From the NCBI GenBank assembly GCA_013396915.1, contig VWZL01001947.1, forward strand, positions 124,001 to 188,000: a stretch of 64,000 bases of DNA, read 5' to 3'. This document shows positions 1 to 12,889 of the stretch, in pieces; the first letter of the stretch is position 1; each line of letters starts with the position of its first letter. Origin of the DNA: Stercorarius parasiticus (Eukaryota; Chordata; Aves; Charadriiformes; Stercorariidae). The notes beneath the pieces were generated by a model. It was given only the letters and a program-made list of their open reading frames with translations. It was not told where the DNA came from and searched no databases. A program made the position numbers and the translations under genes.

Positions 1-3000
1 GTGATTGTGGGGGATCCTTTCTCAGAGCTTTTTGTGCTGGGGATCAAAGTACTGAGAAGAAAATAAACCTTCTCCTTGCCCCACCTGAATCCTTCTCACA
101 GCAAGGGGATGAACTAATCTCTGCCATGCTGGCCTGTTCTGTGTTGGTCTTTGTAGATCCTCTGTGTTATTAAATCTTTCTAAGTCAGTATGGAGAGTGC
201 TCATGGTTTTCTTTTATGATTCTCTTGAATTAGCCTATGGCTGTTCTTGCTTAATTCTTAACATATCTCAGATATTTTCATCATCTTACTGGGTGATGGT
301 AATATAAAGGTGATGTCAAACTCTCTGATGAATCTTAGATCTATACTTCATATCTAATATTTTCATAAAGAATTTTTCCTCAAAGACATTCAGATATCCA
401 CCTTTGGTAGATTTCCAGATTTTTGTATCCACACATTAACATGCAAATTATCCTTACTCTCGCTCCTTAAAGAAATCTTCTAATGCTTCTTTTCATAATA
501 TTGTCAGTTTCTAACTTTTGAGTGCTCACTTTTGCAATACTAATGACCATTTTTGGTAGAATATGCAAAATAGCGCAATCTGCTCTTAGCACAACTGGCA
601 TCAGTGGTATTATTCCTACTCTTTGTGAGTACAATGATGAATAGAAATAAGCCAAATGCATTCGAGAATAGTTTCTGGGGATCCTGTTCTGGACAATTTT
701 ACATTTAATTGTTTCTTTTACAAAGCTTTCAAGACATCCAGAAATTTTTTATAAGTCTTTCTAACAGGTTGAAAGAAATATAATAACATTTTTAATAGGC
801 ATGTAGTGAATGAAGCTATGAAAATGAAATGAGGATAGAAGCAGAAATGGGTGCAATCTTTCAACTGTACTGTAAAAAAGGACTTACTGCGAGTTCCTTG
901 CTTCATGTTTAATAATGGAGAATAATTAATATATCAAATCTACTTATTGGTATCTCATTTATAATGAAATGGTCATCAGCTATGGTCTATATGGTGGTCT
1001 TTAAAATTGTATATTTTATTCTCTATGTTTTTGAACAATCTGTTTCATCCCCTCCAATCATAATTGACAAAAATGATGTTTCATCCATGATATTTGCAAT
1101 AAAAATAATATGGCTTCAGGCATCAACTAAGAACATTATTTTCTGAGCACACGGGAATCATTAATCTTGAGAGACAATCAACTGCTAAATCAATTATAAA
1201 AATATAGGTGTTTTCAGTTAGCTTCAATTGTTCATTATCACAAGAAACTCAAACACTTGGTATAGCTGCCTCAGGCACCAGCTAAGCCAACCTGCGATGA
1301 AGTTCCAAAAGTTTGCATGAAAGTGAAGCTAAAATATTTGAGTAAATCTTATCCAGGAACAAATTAATAGCGCATAGGTTGCCATACCCATCATAGCTAT
1401 ACCCAACCTCTATTAGCCTCCTCCATTTCTCAATTCCACTGAAATTTGAAGCACTGAAAGGTGGTGGTAGGTCCTATTCACAGCATTTACAGTAATGGTT
1501 TTCCATAGATCTGCCTCACTTTATTCTTGTGGTCCACCTCCCTCCTGTAGGGGAAAAAAAAAAAAAAAACACGAAAAACAAGCCAGAAATGCAAAGGAAG
1601 AAAGAATTAGGTGATGCGGATGGGGCATTACCAAGTCCCTGTGAAGTCCAGGGGCCGCACCTCAGCCTGCTGTACAAAAAATTCTAGTTGCAAGCATTAG
1701 TGAATGAATTTTTCCAAGTATTACTGCAAATCGCAATATTCCCTTTAGGTTATCACTGACAGAATTTTAAAATATTTGCATTATTTATCAGCTCCTGCAT
1801 CTCCTCATCTAAATGTAAGCTGTAATCAATAAATCATCAATACCTCACCACTTCTTTATTCTGTGGGATGTAAATTATGCAGCTTTCCATTGTTTTTATA
1901 TATATATAGGTGTGTGTGTGTATATGTAATGCTCAGCGTTTCCAAATCCATCAGAAATAAACTTATTTCTAATCAATAAAGGTGCACCTATCATTTGGGA
2001 GCTGTGACTACTTCTATATACTGAGTAATGAATTTAAATAGCATAGGATAAAATGGCAGTTGTTGTTTATGCGTTCCAACCCTGCCAACCTACAACTTTG
2101 AAGATGAACAGAACTAGGTCCAATGCTTAGGCAACGATTTTTTATTGTGAATTGTGCACTTGTCACTCTCTTCATGTGTCATGAGAATCGAGAGTGCTCA
2201 GTATCTCAAACTATTTTAATGTAGACAAAGAATAGAAAAGAGTAGAGTAGAGTAGGTATAAGTTAAATCTCTCTCAATTTTTGCAGTGGCTTTAAAAGGA
2301 CAGAATTGTGGGATGCATTACTAGCACAAAGTATATTCCCCTTCCTGATTTTGCAAGCTTTGAAGTGATTAATAAGGAATGGTAAAAAATAATAAAAGCA
2401 GAGTCTTTTTTTTTCAGTAAAATGCTTCCTTCAGGAAAGGCGAGATGGTCAATGAAGCAACTGTAAATGTTGAAGATACAGCTTGGCATACTTTCCGTAG
2501 CGGAAGTCATGTGGGGCTTGTAGTAGGCTTTATGCTGGCTTTTGAGTACAGCTATATTTCCACAGACTTGAATGGAACTTCAGTTTACTTAGGAATTTAA
2601 TTAACTTTATTTCAAACCACAGGGAAAAAAACCCTTTAAAACTTCTTAGTATTACCCCCAAACTTATTTTAAAGGTGTCTTTTGATAAAAAGCCCTAACC
2701 CATTAATCTGAATGACAATTATTACTGTTCTGAAAACTAAACCACTTAAAGAGTCTGGGAGTTCTTATGGAAAAGTTTAAAACTATTATACTTCAAATTA
2801 AATTTGAAGGTATTGCAGATTGAGTTGCCTTTTTCTTCCTCCCAACGTTTTTAATTACTAGTGCATTTGCATGAAAATAGGATCTTTATTTCTCGAAAGC
2901 TCATCTGCTCCTGCTGCTTATTCTTCATTGAAGATGTCACATGCAAAGGGTTAGATCTTCAGGTGAGGTAAAAGCAAGAGCAGATGTGCTTAGAAGAAAG

Positions 3001-4090
3001 AAAGTTTTTTTAATGCAAATATTATTTTTAATAAAACAGAAAAGAAAAAAAATTGAAAATACATGCTCTGAAAGCAAAATTCCAATATCTCTTCCAGGAG
3101 ATACAGATGTCCCTCCAAACAAAAGTAATTCTGAACTTTAAAACTGAATATTGAACTCGAAAATACAATATGAAACCCTAAAGATTCACTAGATCACTTT
3201 TTACTCAAAAAAGACCCCAAATTTGATACTCTTCCCCTTACTGTACCATAAAGAAACACAAGGCCCAGGCAATCAGGTTCATTTAACCACTCAAAATAAG
3301 ACTTCTATAACAAAGTTTCTGATTTTTGATGGTCCTTTCTGAAACAAATGCCTGATTTCTATCTGAAGAGAGGTGTTTGTGTTGTAAAAATCAACCAGTC
3401 AAATGCTTATGCCTCAACATGAAAAAACCATGAGCAGCCAATACTGGGTGAACACGAACTATGGACTACCTATTGGCTCCTCCATGTGCAGAGCCAGTTG
3501 AAACACACTGGTGCAACACTTTGAGGAAGTTCGCACCACGTGTCTGTGCTTTCACAGAGAACTTAACACCATATTTAATATATAACCCTTCTATTTCTTG
3601 ATAATGTAGCTTGATTCCAGCTACAAACAAAATGGACTACATGAAAACAGTAATGAGAGCCTGGGCTGTATTAGAAGTATGAGAAAAGCCATTGTCATGG
3701 TTTCAGCTGGGACTCACACACTACAATAAAACTGTTCTGCTCTAAAAGAGCTATTGTGCTCTACCAAATGTTACTGAAGATTAACTGGTCTTCAGATAGC
3801 TCTGCCCACTTAGGCAATAAATGTGGCAATTATGTTTGAGTGTCATTGAAACTGCCTGCAGCCTATCTGGGAAGCATCCAGAAGTTCATACTCCGGGCAC
3901 CAAAGTGGTGATGACAGTAAATGAGCTGTTATTTATCAGGTATTCCAAAACTGTACACAAAAATTTGGATGTGTAAATAATGTTTTGGAATGACAAAAAT
4001 GGCACTAATGATTTCCATAGTATGATCACTAGCCCATGTAGGGTAAGCTAGAGGCAGTGCTGCCTCTCTGCTGAAAGGGGGCACCACTTG
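1..4090. other. Upstream flank, no gene seen
   Basis: AT-rich intergenic-type sequence with no open frame that resembles a known protein. It holds a 16-17 base poly-A at about 1,554-1,569 and a short TA/TG tract at about 1,897-1,926. The first 200 bases contain an AATAAA at about 60 followed by a C/T-rich stretch; this looks a little like the R-U5 part of an old LTR, but I could not find matching ends. The frame at 2,941-3,141 is lysine-rich low-complexity sequence without coding character. Confidence 0.6.
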
Positions 4091-4094
4091 ATTT

Positions 4095-4140
4095 GGGACG
4101 GGACGGGACGGGACGGGACGGGACGGGAAGGGAAGGGAAT
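4095..4140. repeat. (GGGAC)n pentanucleotide tract
   Basis: Six perfect GGGAC units (4,095-4,124) are followed by three GGGAA units (4,125-4,139). The plus strand therefore has nine GGG runs spaced by two bases, which fits the G-quadruplex pattern with two-base loops. The AC to AA change at the 3' side is the usual decay pattern of a slipped-strand repeat. The proline/arginine/serine-rich frame read across it on the minus strand is only this repeat translated. Confidence 0.9.
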
Positions 4141-6144
4141 GAGGGTTGGGTTTATAACATGAGTTCCTACTAAGAAAAATACAGCTCTGTCAAAGCTCCA
4201 GAAGTGGTATTTGACCTCATTTCTTCTGGTACAGAAAATGCCGCAGAGGCAAGGCCCAGAGACTATTTTACCTGCAGCCAGGAAAAATTGACAATGCACT
4301 CAGATACTCAAGATCCAAATCTGCAATACAAATGAATTGCTACTAATAAAAACAAAGCACAGAGTCCCTTTTACATTGTTTTATCCTGTTTAAAAGACAA
4401 ACATTTGCACACTGCAAGCCTCAAATGGATAAAAGCTACCATGAGAACTTATAAGCCATCTGCTGGCTTCCTAATGAAGCCAGTAACTATTATTGTTTAC
4501 AGTTGAACACCGGGGGTCATGTGTATTTGCTGTAATGAAAGAATCAATGCATCACTGCAGATGCTAAAAGAGAACTTTTTTTTTTCCAGACGGCTAATTA
4601 TAAATACAATAAAATAGCAAATTAAAAAAAAAATCTGTTCATCTCCGTAGAGAAATAGTGCTTGGCACACCAAATACAAAATGCAGCACTGTTCTGTTTG
4701 CTAGTAGTCTCCACTTGACAGACTTGGCTTATAGAAAAAGAATCACAAAAAGTTACTCTTCGATACTGAACAAATAGGTGATCACCAAGGAATGCTTAGC
4801 CCCTAATTCTCTAATCCTTACAAACCTCCTACATTATTTCATTGTATTGTTTATCTGAATGGAATGATGAAGTGTGCATTAGCAGGTATCTCTCTGTTGC
4901 TGTTTCACTCTGTTTCTCTTGCTCTTGCCATATGAAAACTTGGCTCAGTTGAGCTATTAAAAATGTCCTGACGTTTCTTGGATTTTTTAAATGTTGATAG
5001 AAGAGAAACTGATACACAGCAGTGATACAATCGATTTCTGGCTTACTATTTCATCACTCAAACAAAAATACACTTACATAAATACACAAAAATTTACACA
5101 GTAATACTAGTTCCCAACATTTAGCAAAAAACAAAGCATGATAAATAATTGGGCCTTTGTACCTGATAGGATTCTTAAATTCACTGAAAACAAGCCATTC
5201 ATTTTGAAATCTTGTTAATGGCCTTTATTTGCCATTAAAAAAGCATCTAAATTTCAGGAAATTTCCTAAAGCCTGTGAGTCAAGAGATCTTACTTGCTTT
5301 GTTGAGTCAAAACACTGCAAATGACTCCTCATTGTCCTCTGACACCATCGGGGCCATGGCGCAGCCTTCTTGCAGCTCGTCCTCTCCTCGTTCCACTTGC
5401 AGTATACACAGAGGTATATATGTATCTTATGGCTAAAATGCAGGATAATGTTGTAGCTAGGTGGGTTGCGGTAGACAAGAAAGTTGTATTATAGCAGGCA
5501 ACAAATCAGTAAACCCATAGGAAAGAAAGGGACCAAAGAATATTTCTCTTTTACAGTAATAAATCCTTGCAGCAGGTTGTACTCAAGGCAGAAATAAAGC
5601 AAGCTGTCAGCAGGAGAATACTGCTTCTTTTGTAAATTTTGTCTTCGTACTGAGGTGACAGCCAGGGAGAGCCAACACCAGGCAGACTAGACCCACTGCA
5701 ACCCTTTGCTGTGGCCCCCTCCTTGTCTGATGGCCGCCTGCCCATGGCCAGTGTGCCTGGGCAAACCTGTTGTGTGAACGGCCACCCGTGTTCCTGAGGT
5801 ACCGCATACCATAAGTGAGTGGCCTGAGATGCTGGGTAAAGAGAAGATGGAGGGATCTGCTCACCATCCAAAGATTTGCTTTGCTTTGGCAGACCTGGCT
5901 GGACCCCTTCAGAGAAAATCAGTGAAAGAGCCAAATGACCGGAGTACAGAAGACAATGAGGAGAACAATTTAGTTTCGGTTCCTACTCTGACAACGTTTC
6001 CACCTTTGTGGAATTAAGTGAATAACTAAAATTATATGTCTTAAATCTCTGTTTCCTAAAATGTCTGTGATAATACTTTCTTCCCTAAACCACAGGCAAA
6101 CTTGTATGAATATAGTTGCTTCCCCAAATTACAGGGGAGTTGCA
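4141..6144. other. Upstream flank, nothing recognised
   Basis: No exon, RNA gene or identifiable mobile element was seen. The block at about 5,570-5,900 is more GC-rich than its surroundings and contains AATAAAG, so a decayed LTR or other repeat is possible, but I recognise no family. The minus-strand frames of 86 and 127 codons there overlap each other in different frames and show no domain. Confidence 0.5.
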
Positions 6145-6215
6145 AGAATTAATTAGTTAATGTTTGCGAAGTGCTTTGAAGGCAGAAAGCACTCTATAAA
6201 TGCTAATTATTAAAT
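6145..6215 (+). repeat. Old interspersed repeat remnant, copy A
   Basis: This contains a TTAATGTTTGC word, then GTGCTTTGAAGG and CTCTATAAATGC. That order resembles the 3' part of old amniote SINE/LINE repeats of the MIR or L3/CR1 group. A second, more decayed version of the same string lies about 160 bases downstream. The family assignment is by eye only. Confidence 0.4.
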
Positions 6216-6311
6216 CAAAGGTTTATCTGACTTTATTACTAAACCACTAATAAAATAAGTTACATAGCTGTTGCAGGTTGGAAAAGGCACTTCTACTGTC
6301 TAAAAGATATA

Positions 6312-6379
6312 AAGGTTTTAATTAGCAAATGTTTTGAAAGCGCTTTGCTGAGGAAAAAAATGCTAACTGTTAATAAAGG
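6312..6379 (+). repeat. Old interspersed repeat remnant, copy B
   Basis: This repeats the pattern of the element at 6,145: TTAATTAGCAAATGTTTTG, GCGCTTTGCTGAGG and then ATGCTAACTGTTAATAAAG. Order and spacing are similar, with substitutions and small indels. It could be a second insertion or a local duplication. Confidence 0.4.
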
Positions 6380-7085
6380 TTTTCCCTAATGAAAACAGCT
6401 ACAAAATATGAACTCCTGGATGGTACTGTAACTTCCGCATATATTATCTAAAATTTTGTCCCATGACAACAATATTTTTATTTGAGGCACAATTTTTGTA
6501 ATATTGATGAAAAAAATCATGGTTACGTTTGTCAAATAAATGTTCCGATGCAGCAAGAGATTAAAGGTATCATTCTTAGCAGAGAATAGCAAAACCTAAT
6601 GTATTGTCAAATTATACATGTATGCACATACCATTATTTTTGCTATTTAACTTAAAATTGTATTTTGCTAAGCTTCCAAGCCTCCGCTAATTTACAAGGT
6701 TCAGCTCTTCCAAACGCTCTACTGTACCTGCACATATGTGACCTGTTCTCTACACGTTATCTTAAAATCTAAGCATGCCAACAGATTCGAATCTTTTACA
6801 CATAGACCGTTAGAAAGGCTGAATTTGGAAAGTGCCTCAAGCCTTCTGAAACACCGCCGATCTTTAAGTTTGCATAATTCCATCCTGCCAGGAGAAACCT
6901 TTTGTTCATCAGCTTGTGACACTTGTTTCCCCTCTGGAGTTAATAATATAAACCTGGGTATAATAATATGAACATGTTGATTTATAATTATATAATAATT
7001 AATGTATTAACATAATTGGTTCTGATTCATCCCCTTCCAACATACATCTTAGACATAAACTTGCTTTTAGAGCCTTACAGAATCA

Positions 7086-7116
<31 letters not shown>

Positions 7117-8859
7117 TCAAAATTATCAGATGGCAATCAGTATTCTGCAAGCGCCCAGGCTAGTGGTTTGAAAAGAGGTTTGAAAGTAGGTCTTGATATG
7201 CTTAATGCCTGTTGTAAAGTCTGCCTGTGGCTGTAGAAAACATGAAACCTTGAGCAATAAGAAAAGTCCTATTAATCTGCTTTGCTGAGAGGGGAGAGGC
7301 ATGCCAGCATTCTCCCCGCTTAAAGCTGTGCTGATGGCAGGAGGATGGGGATGCAATCAGCCAGGCCGGCGCAGTGAAGCAATGCAGCCGGGCTGCCAAG
7401 GCAGGAGGTTTCCATGGTCCAGGAGACAAAATACCCCGTGCTGTCCCCAGTGCTCCCAGCAGGGAAGAGAGGTCCAGGTGTTGCTCCTACAGAAACCAAA
7501 AAGGTCTGCTGCTTTTGGATGTCACAGACTGGTGAATTCAAAAGGTCCCTCTCAAACATCCCCGGAGGAGGCAGTAGTTCATTAATTTGAGCCATAAATC
7601 ATGTCAGGAAAATGTCCACAAGAGGGTATGTCACAGCAAGGGGTTATGTGCATTTCTGTGCTCTTACTATAGCTCTTCCAGGCAGATGGGGAGAGCCAGA
7701 GCAGCAGCAGGAGTGATAAACCTTTATCGCGGCATCGATTTGTCAAGCTGTCCCTGAAGGAAAGATGACGGAGATTTTTTTGAAAGGGGGCAGGGTTCAG
7801 GGCTGGGGACAGGAAGGGACGTCTAGGAATAGATGGGAAATGAAAAGTGTTCAGGAAACTTGTTAAAATGTCAAAGGGGGCCTTAGCAGAAGAAACTCAA
7901 CTTTACTGAATTTCTCTAAGCCCAGGGTTTTGTGAGCGTGTTTTCTTGGGTTGCAAATTTACCTTATAAAAACATAATTACTCTATCTCTACAAAACAAT
8001 TCCAGACTAGCTAATAAACATACAGTACAAATTATTTTGTAGTTAGTCTGAAATTCCACATTGTGAAATAAAGTACCAATGACATAAAGCAAGAGCAGTA
8101 GTGCTGAAGTAACGTCTTGAATGATATTTTTGTTGTTGTAACTATTCGCCCTTGGTTTTAAAAATTTAAAGGAAATTGTGTGGCCTTTCTGGAGAAAGTT
8201 TCTGGATTTTAAGATTAAATGGACGGTATTAAGATTATAGTAAAAATTGTGACAAAAGAAAAATAATCCCTTTTTTATTTTTAATGCTACATTAATTAAA
8301 TCAAAACTGGTAAAACTCTGGTAAAATAAAGGTATACAGAAAACCTTGTTTGGAAAACCTTAAAATGTATGTAACTTCCACAGAATGATTTTGATGTCAT
8401 CAGAGCTCAAAAAGACAGGTCTACCTTCAGTCCTGTATTTTGACTTTGTGTAGTTTAGTTTTTCACATTCTGATAGCACCAGTGGTATCGGTCCATTCAC
8501 AGATGGTAACAACAGAATTAGAAATAATGCAGAAAAAAAGCAGACATGCTCAAGAAATACTTCTGTCTTGTAGCTGGGGAAAAGGCACATTAAGTATTAA
8601 TAAATGATGCTGATGAAATACTTTACTGACGGTAAATTGTGAAAAAACAGGTGTAACGGTGCTGGGACAGGCATTAGTTTTGGAATATGACAGTCAAAAG
8701 TAAACAATACACAAGTCCCGGTGGGTGCTGTGGAGGAAGGAGTTAGTCCAATCTATGGCCAAAAACTGGAGAAACTATAGTAGCAGTGGATAGATGCCAC
8801 TTACCCTTCTGATATTTCAAACTGAAGAAAGATCTCCTTTAACTGGAGTGGAGTCAGAG
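6380..8859. other. Upstream flank, no gene seen
   Basis: Mostly AT-rich sequence with a very AT-rich patch at about 6,940-7,010. The GC-richer block at 7,280-7,600 is open in several frames on both strands, which argues for base composition and not coding. I recognise no exon or repeat family in it. Confidence 0.5.
7087..7117. repeat. (ATT)n microsatellite
   Basis: About ten uninterrupted ATT units. This is a plain trinucleotide microsatellite. Confidence 0.9.
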
Positions 8860-9010
8860 AAGAGAAATGGAAATGATTAAGGGACTGGAAAGTGAGCTTT
8901 GTAGTGAAAACCTACCAAAGAGGAGATTGAGAAGTGATTTGATCATAGTAGCGACATTTGCAAACCAGAAACAGCAATTTCCACTTGTGCAAGATGAGAT
9001 TTAAATACAT
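8860..9010 (+). mobile_element. Diverged CR1-like LINE fragment
   Basis: The string around 8,873-8,945 (ATGATTAAGGGACTGGAAAG, then GAGGAGATTGAGAAGTGATT) follows the order of the CR1 3' ORF segment. In young copies that segment reads '[14 protein letters not shown]' followed by 'LRGDLINTY'. Divergence is high and small deletions are evident, so this is an old copy. It lies directly upstream of a much younger CR1 insertion, in the same orientation. Confidence 0.45.
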
Positions 9011-9034
9011 CTGAAAAAGTACAAGAGTGACGAA

Positions 9035-10042
9035 TTCTGACATTAAAGCCAATGTCACTCCAGCCTTCAAAAAGGGCAAGAAGGAGGATCCGGGGAACTA
9101 CAGGCCAGTCAGCCTCACCTCCATCCCTGGAAAGATGATGGAACAGCTCATTCTGGGCGTCATCTCAAGGCATATGGAGAAGTACTCAACATGGATTCAC
9201 CAAGAGGAAATCATGTCTGATTAATCTTGATAGCCTTCTATGATGGTATGACTGGATGGATAAATGAGGGGAGGGCAGAGGATGTTGTCTACCTTGACTT
9301 CAGCAAGGCGTTTGACATGGTCTCCCACAGCATCCTCATAGGGAAGCTTAGGAAATGCAGCTTAGATGAATGGACAGTAGGATGGATAGAAAACCGGTTG
9401 AAAGACAGAGCTCAGAGGGTCGTGATTAGGGGCACAGAGTCTAATTGGACATCAGTGACGAGTGGTGCTCCCCAGGGGTCAGTACTGGGTCCAGTCCTCT
9501 TCAATATATTCATCAATGACCAGGCTGCATCTGGAGTACTGCATCCAGTTCTGGGCTCCCCGGTTCAAGAAGGACAGGGAACTGCTGGAGAGGATGCAGC
9601 AAAGGGCTACCAAGATGATTAGGGGATTGGAACACCTCTCTGATGAAGAAAGGCTGAAGGATGTGGATCTCTTCAGTCTGGAAAAAAGACAGCTGAGGGG
9701 GGATCTTATCAACACTTATAAATACTTAAAGGGTGGGTGTCAGGAGGATGGGGCCAGGCTCTTCTCCGTGGTGCCCGGCAACAGGACAAGAGGTAACGGG
9801 CACAAACTTGAGCATAGGAGGTTCCACCTAAACATGAGAAGGAACTACTTTACTTTGAGGGTGGCAGAGTCCTGGCACAGGCTGCCCAGAGCAGTGGTGG
9901 AGTCTCCGTCTCTGGAGACATTCCAAACCCGCCTGGACACGTTCCTGTGCCACCTGCTCTAGGAGACCCTGCTCTGGCAGGGGGTTGGACTAGAAGATCT
10001 CCAGAGCTCCCTTCCAACCCTACAATTCTGTGATTCTGTGAC
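9035..10042 (+). mobile_element. CR1 LINE copy 1, internally deleted
   Basis: This is a 5'-truncated CR1 non-LTR retrotransposon. CR1 ORF2 encodes endonuclease plus reverse transcriptase, and the piece here starts inside the RT. Readable blocks are NYRPVSLTSIPGKMMEQ (from about 9,099), then [18 protein letters not shown] (motif A aspartate), then [19 protein letters not shown] (motif B, ending 9,520). Directly after IND the sequence jumps to the region encoding [24 protein letters not shown], so the catalytic FADD block and following sequence are missing. A stop codon lies just upstream of the YLDF block. The 3' end is intact, with TTCCAACCC at about 10,013 and then ATTCTGTGATTCTGTGA. It cannot encode a working RT. 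Confidence 0.95.
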
Positions 10043-12889
10043 ATGGAAATGCTTACCTCTTTTCTATAGCTATGCTTAATTCCACTATGTATAGAGCACC
10101 AAAATTAAAATCCAGTATTTGAAGAGGATGCAAAAATCAGCTTCTTGACTTGTTTCGAATAAAAATTCAAGTTAGTAACATTACTCTTTGGGTTTCCTGC
10201 AATCATTTGAAGGCAACCCTAAAAATTATTTTTTTCATTTGGTTTGGTATTACATTATCCTTGCTTACTTTATCAATGTACTTTTCTTCCTGCCTGCTAC
10301 ATGCTTGCTTTCAAGAAAGTCTGCTCCTGTGACTTGTCCCAGAATAATTTGCTTATACAGGCACACAGATTAAAAATGAGAGTAAGACTAGCTACACATT
10401 GAGACAATCTCACATCTCAGGAATCATGTTTAACCATCCATGAAGATTATATCCCAGTGTTGGTCAGGAAAAGCCAAGCTTTGCAGCCGTTAAGAAGCCC
10501 TGTCATACCCTGGAATGGACACTGTTTGCCCTGCACCCAGCTAGATGGCATTTGGAACAGGGGATGATGTGAAGGATTTAAATCATTGGACTAACAGGAC
10601 TTGGTGCTGCAAAAGGTATCAACTCTCAGGTAAAGCAGCAGAGAAAACATAAAGTTTTGACATCCTCATTATGGGTTGTCTTTCATCCATCATTGTTTGG
10701 CTTTGGGATTTTTTGCTATTTCTTAGCTTTCTGCAGGTCCTTCAGTTCAGTATTTGACATTGTTTCAAAAAATATGACATGACAAGACATCATAATTATT
10801 CTGTCATGATGATTCAGTATATTTGAACATATGAATCTTCTGTAAATAAAGTGAAGGGATATGAAAGAGAATTTTAGCTCTGCAGTCTGGTTTAAGGCCT
10901 TTGATTTTACTTTGATTTGGAAATGTCATGGTTCACTGCAAGCTCACCAGAGTGAGTTTAATGGATTAGAATATGTTATTAAAATGAGATTGCTGGAGAA
11001 GTGTATTCCACAGATGTGGAATACTGAGAAGTGAGAGTAAACAAAATGACTGGGGAAAGGCCTCCACTGCACTAAAAGGCAGCGTACACTACTTTTTCTT
11101 TCTTGCCTTACAGGATAAAGGGCAGGAGCAGCACTACAGGTTCACTACAGCAGCCAAGTTTTCTCTAATTTTAGCTTTTCTTCACTGATGTTGATACACC
11201 AAAAAAGATCTCTTCAACATATAGACAGAAAAGCATTAATCTTTCATGTGGCGTTATGGACACAAAATGTGTATGTACGTGCTTTTGAGAATTTTTGTTT
11301 ATGTTCTTTTTGAGATTTATTTTCTGAAACATGATTTCCTTCAAGGATTTACTTGATTCAAGAAAACCTCTTTTCATAACTCCTTAGCTTCTTCTCCCCT
11401 GCCCCAGTGTATTTCTTTGCCTCCTCTTACAAAAACAAAACAAAAGCTTGTGTTAGCTTGCTCATGATCTATGAAAACCACATAAACTTTAAAAATATGT
11501 ATTTAATTGGTTAGATCTTTACTTTCTCTTAACAGCACCTCAGCGCCTGTGATTAGTGATGTTATGTGTAACTTGAGAATGGCTCTTTCCCTGCAACTAG
11601 TGTAGAAGACACACCAATTCCAGGGGTGGCAACGGCTCTCAACCTCCAGTTGCTTCTTCTTCCAGCTCTCACCAGATGGAGCTGCTGGTGCAGCTACTGG
11701 TGCTGTTTTGAAGCCACTCAAGGATGTGTAGCATATTCATCTCTGCTCAGAGCCCTTCCCGAGCAGAACCCAGGGGTAAGCACTCCTGTTTTCGCTTTGA
11801 CCCTATCTTCCTATCTCACAAGAGTGGGATGGTTTGAGTGGCGGCCCAGCCACTGACTCAGATGTCACTGTGCTTTGCTGGCTGTTCACAACAACAGCTA
11901 CAGAGGTGACTACAGCCACCGACAAGACTGTTCCAGGGAGTGGGGTTGTGCAGAGAAGGGAGCGGAATGGTTGATATCTGTAGGACATCACACACTGGGG
12001 AGCGCAGCAGGGACACACACCAGCTGCGTGGAGTAAGGCAGGTCCATCAGTGTCAGCTCTGCTGCGGCCCCAGCCCCAGCAGATCAGAGCTGATGGCTGC
12101 AGAGCAATGGTGAGAGGTGTGAGAAGGGAGGTGGGAAGGGGAAGGCAAGGAACAGAACAGAAGCCAGCATCTGTGATGGAAAAAGGTGACACTATTTTCC
12201 TGACCCACCTGCATCAGCGATACATCAAAAATGACCGTGAATCTTAGTTTAAGTATATGGGGTGAAACTAGATGGAAGCTGTAGAACAACCAACTCTTGT
12301 TCCACTACATTTTGAAGATACACTCCACTTTATTTCCTCGGGTTGAAAGGTCTAATTCTGCAATCTGAAAAAAAGCCCAAGCTAATAGTTTCTGAGTTCC
12401 TGGAGTGGGAGGCAGGTTGCTGCATGAGTGTTGTACAACTTTCACATTTGTTATGTTCTGGGAAAAAAGGTATCAATGGTTAAGTAATCAGAGTTTCTCA
12501 GCTAGTGTTTGAAAACACCATTTTTCTTCTTTATACAAAAGAACGCTTTTATTTGTTTCTATTGCTGAAAGTGGCATATTGAGTTGTACAAACATTTATT
12601 AATGCTTCCATAGAAGAACCAAGGTCTTTCGTGAGCGATGATGTTCACAATACCACTGAAGGCTGCAGAGACCGCAGTCCTGAGGAGGTTTATCTCTTCT
12701 TCCGATTGTCTAGTGACACTACAGGGAAAGCAGCACCGATTCTAAACACCCAGCTGCTCACTTGTGGGGGCAGCTCTAGCCTAGAATTTAAGAAGCCAGT
12801 TTGCAGCGTAGTAGTTTCTTTGCTTTGGTATGTTTGAATTATGTGCCACGCTTTTGTGCTCTTTAAAAGATGTGGAGAAATGAGCAAAC
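10043..12889. other. Upstream flank, no gene seen
   Basis: Sequence between two CR1 copies. The GC-richer part at 11,620-12,190 is open in overlapping frames on both strands (up to 129 codons on minus), but these frames share no family signature and conflict with one another. No exon, RNA gene or repeat is supported. Confidence 0.5.

Noticed and set aside
1..200. Possible LTR end (AATAAA followed by a C/T-rich stretch) at the window start
   Set aside because: No TG...CA ends, target duplication or internal retroviral sequence can be seen, and the element would be cut by the window edge.
4048..4299. Minus-strand ORF with repeated PSRPVP-like residues
   Set aside because: It is a translation of the (GGGAC)n repeat.
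5551..5934. 127-codon minus ORF and a possible LTR at about 5,570-5,900
   Set aside because: There is no domain, an overlapping ORF lies in another frame, and no repeat ends are identifiable.
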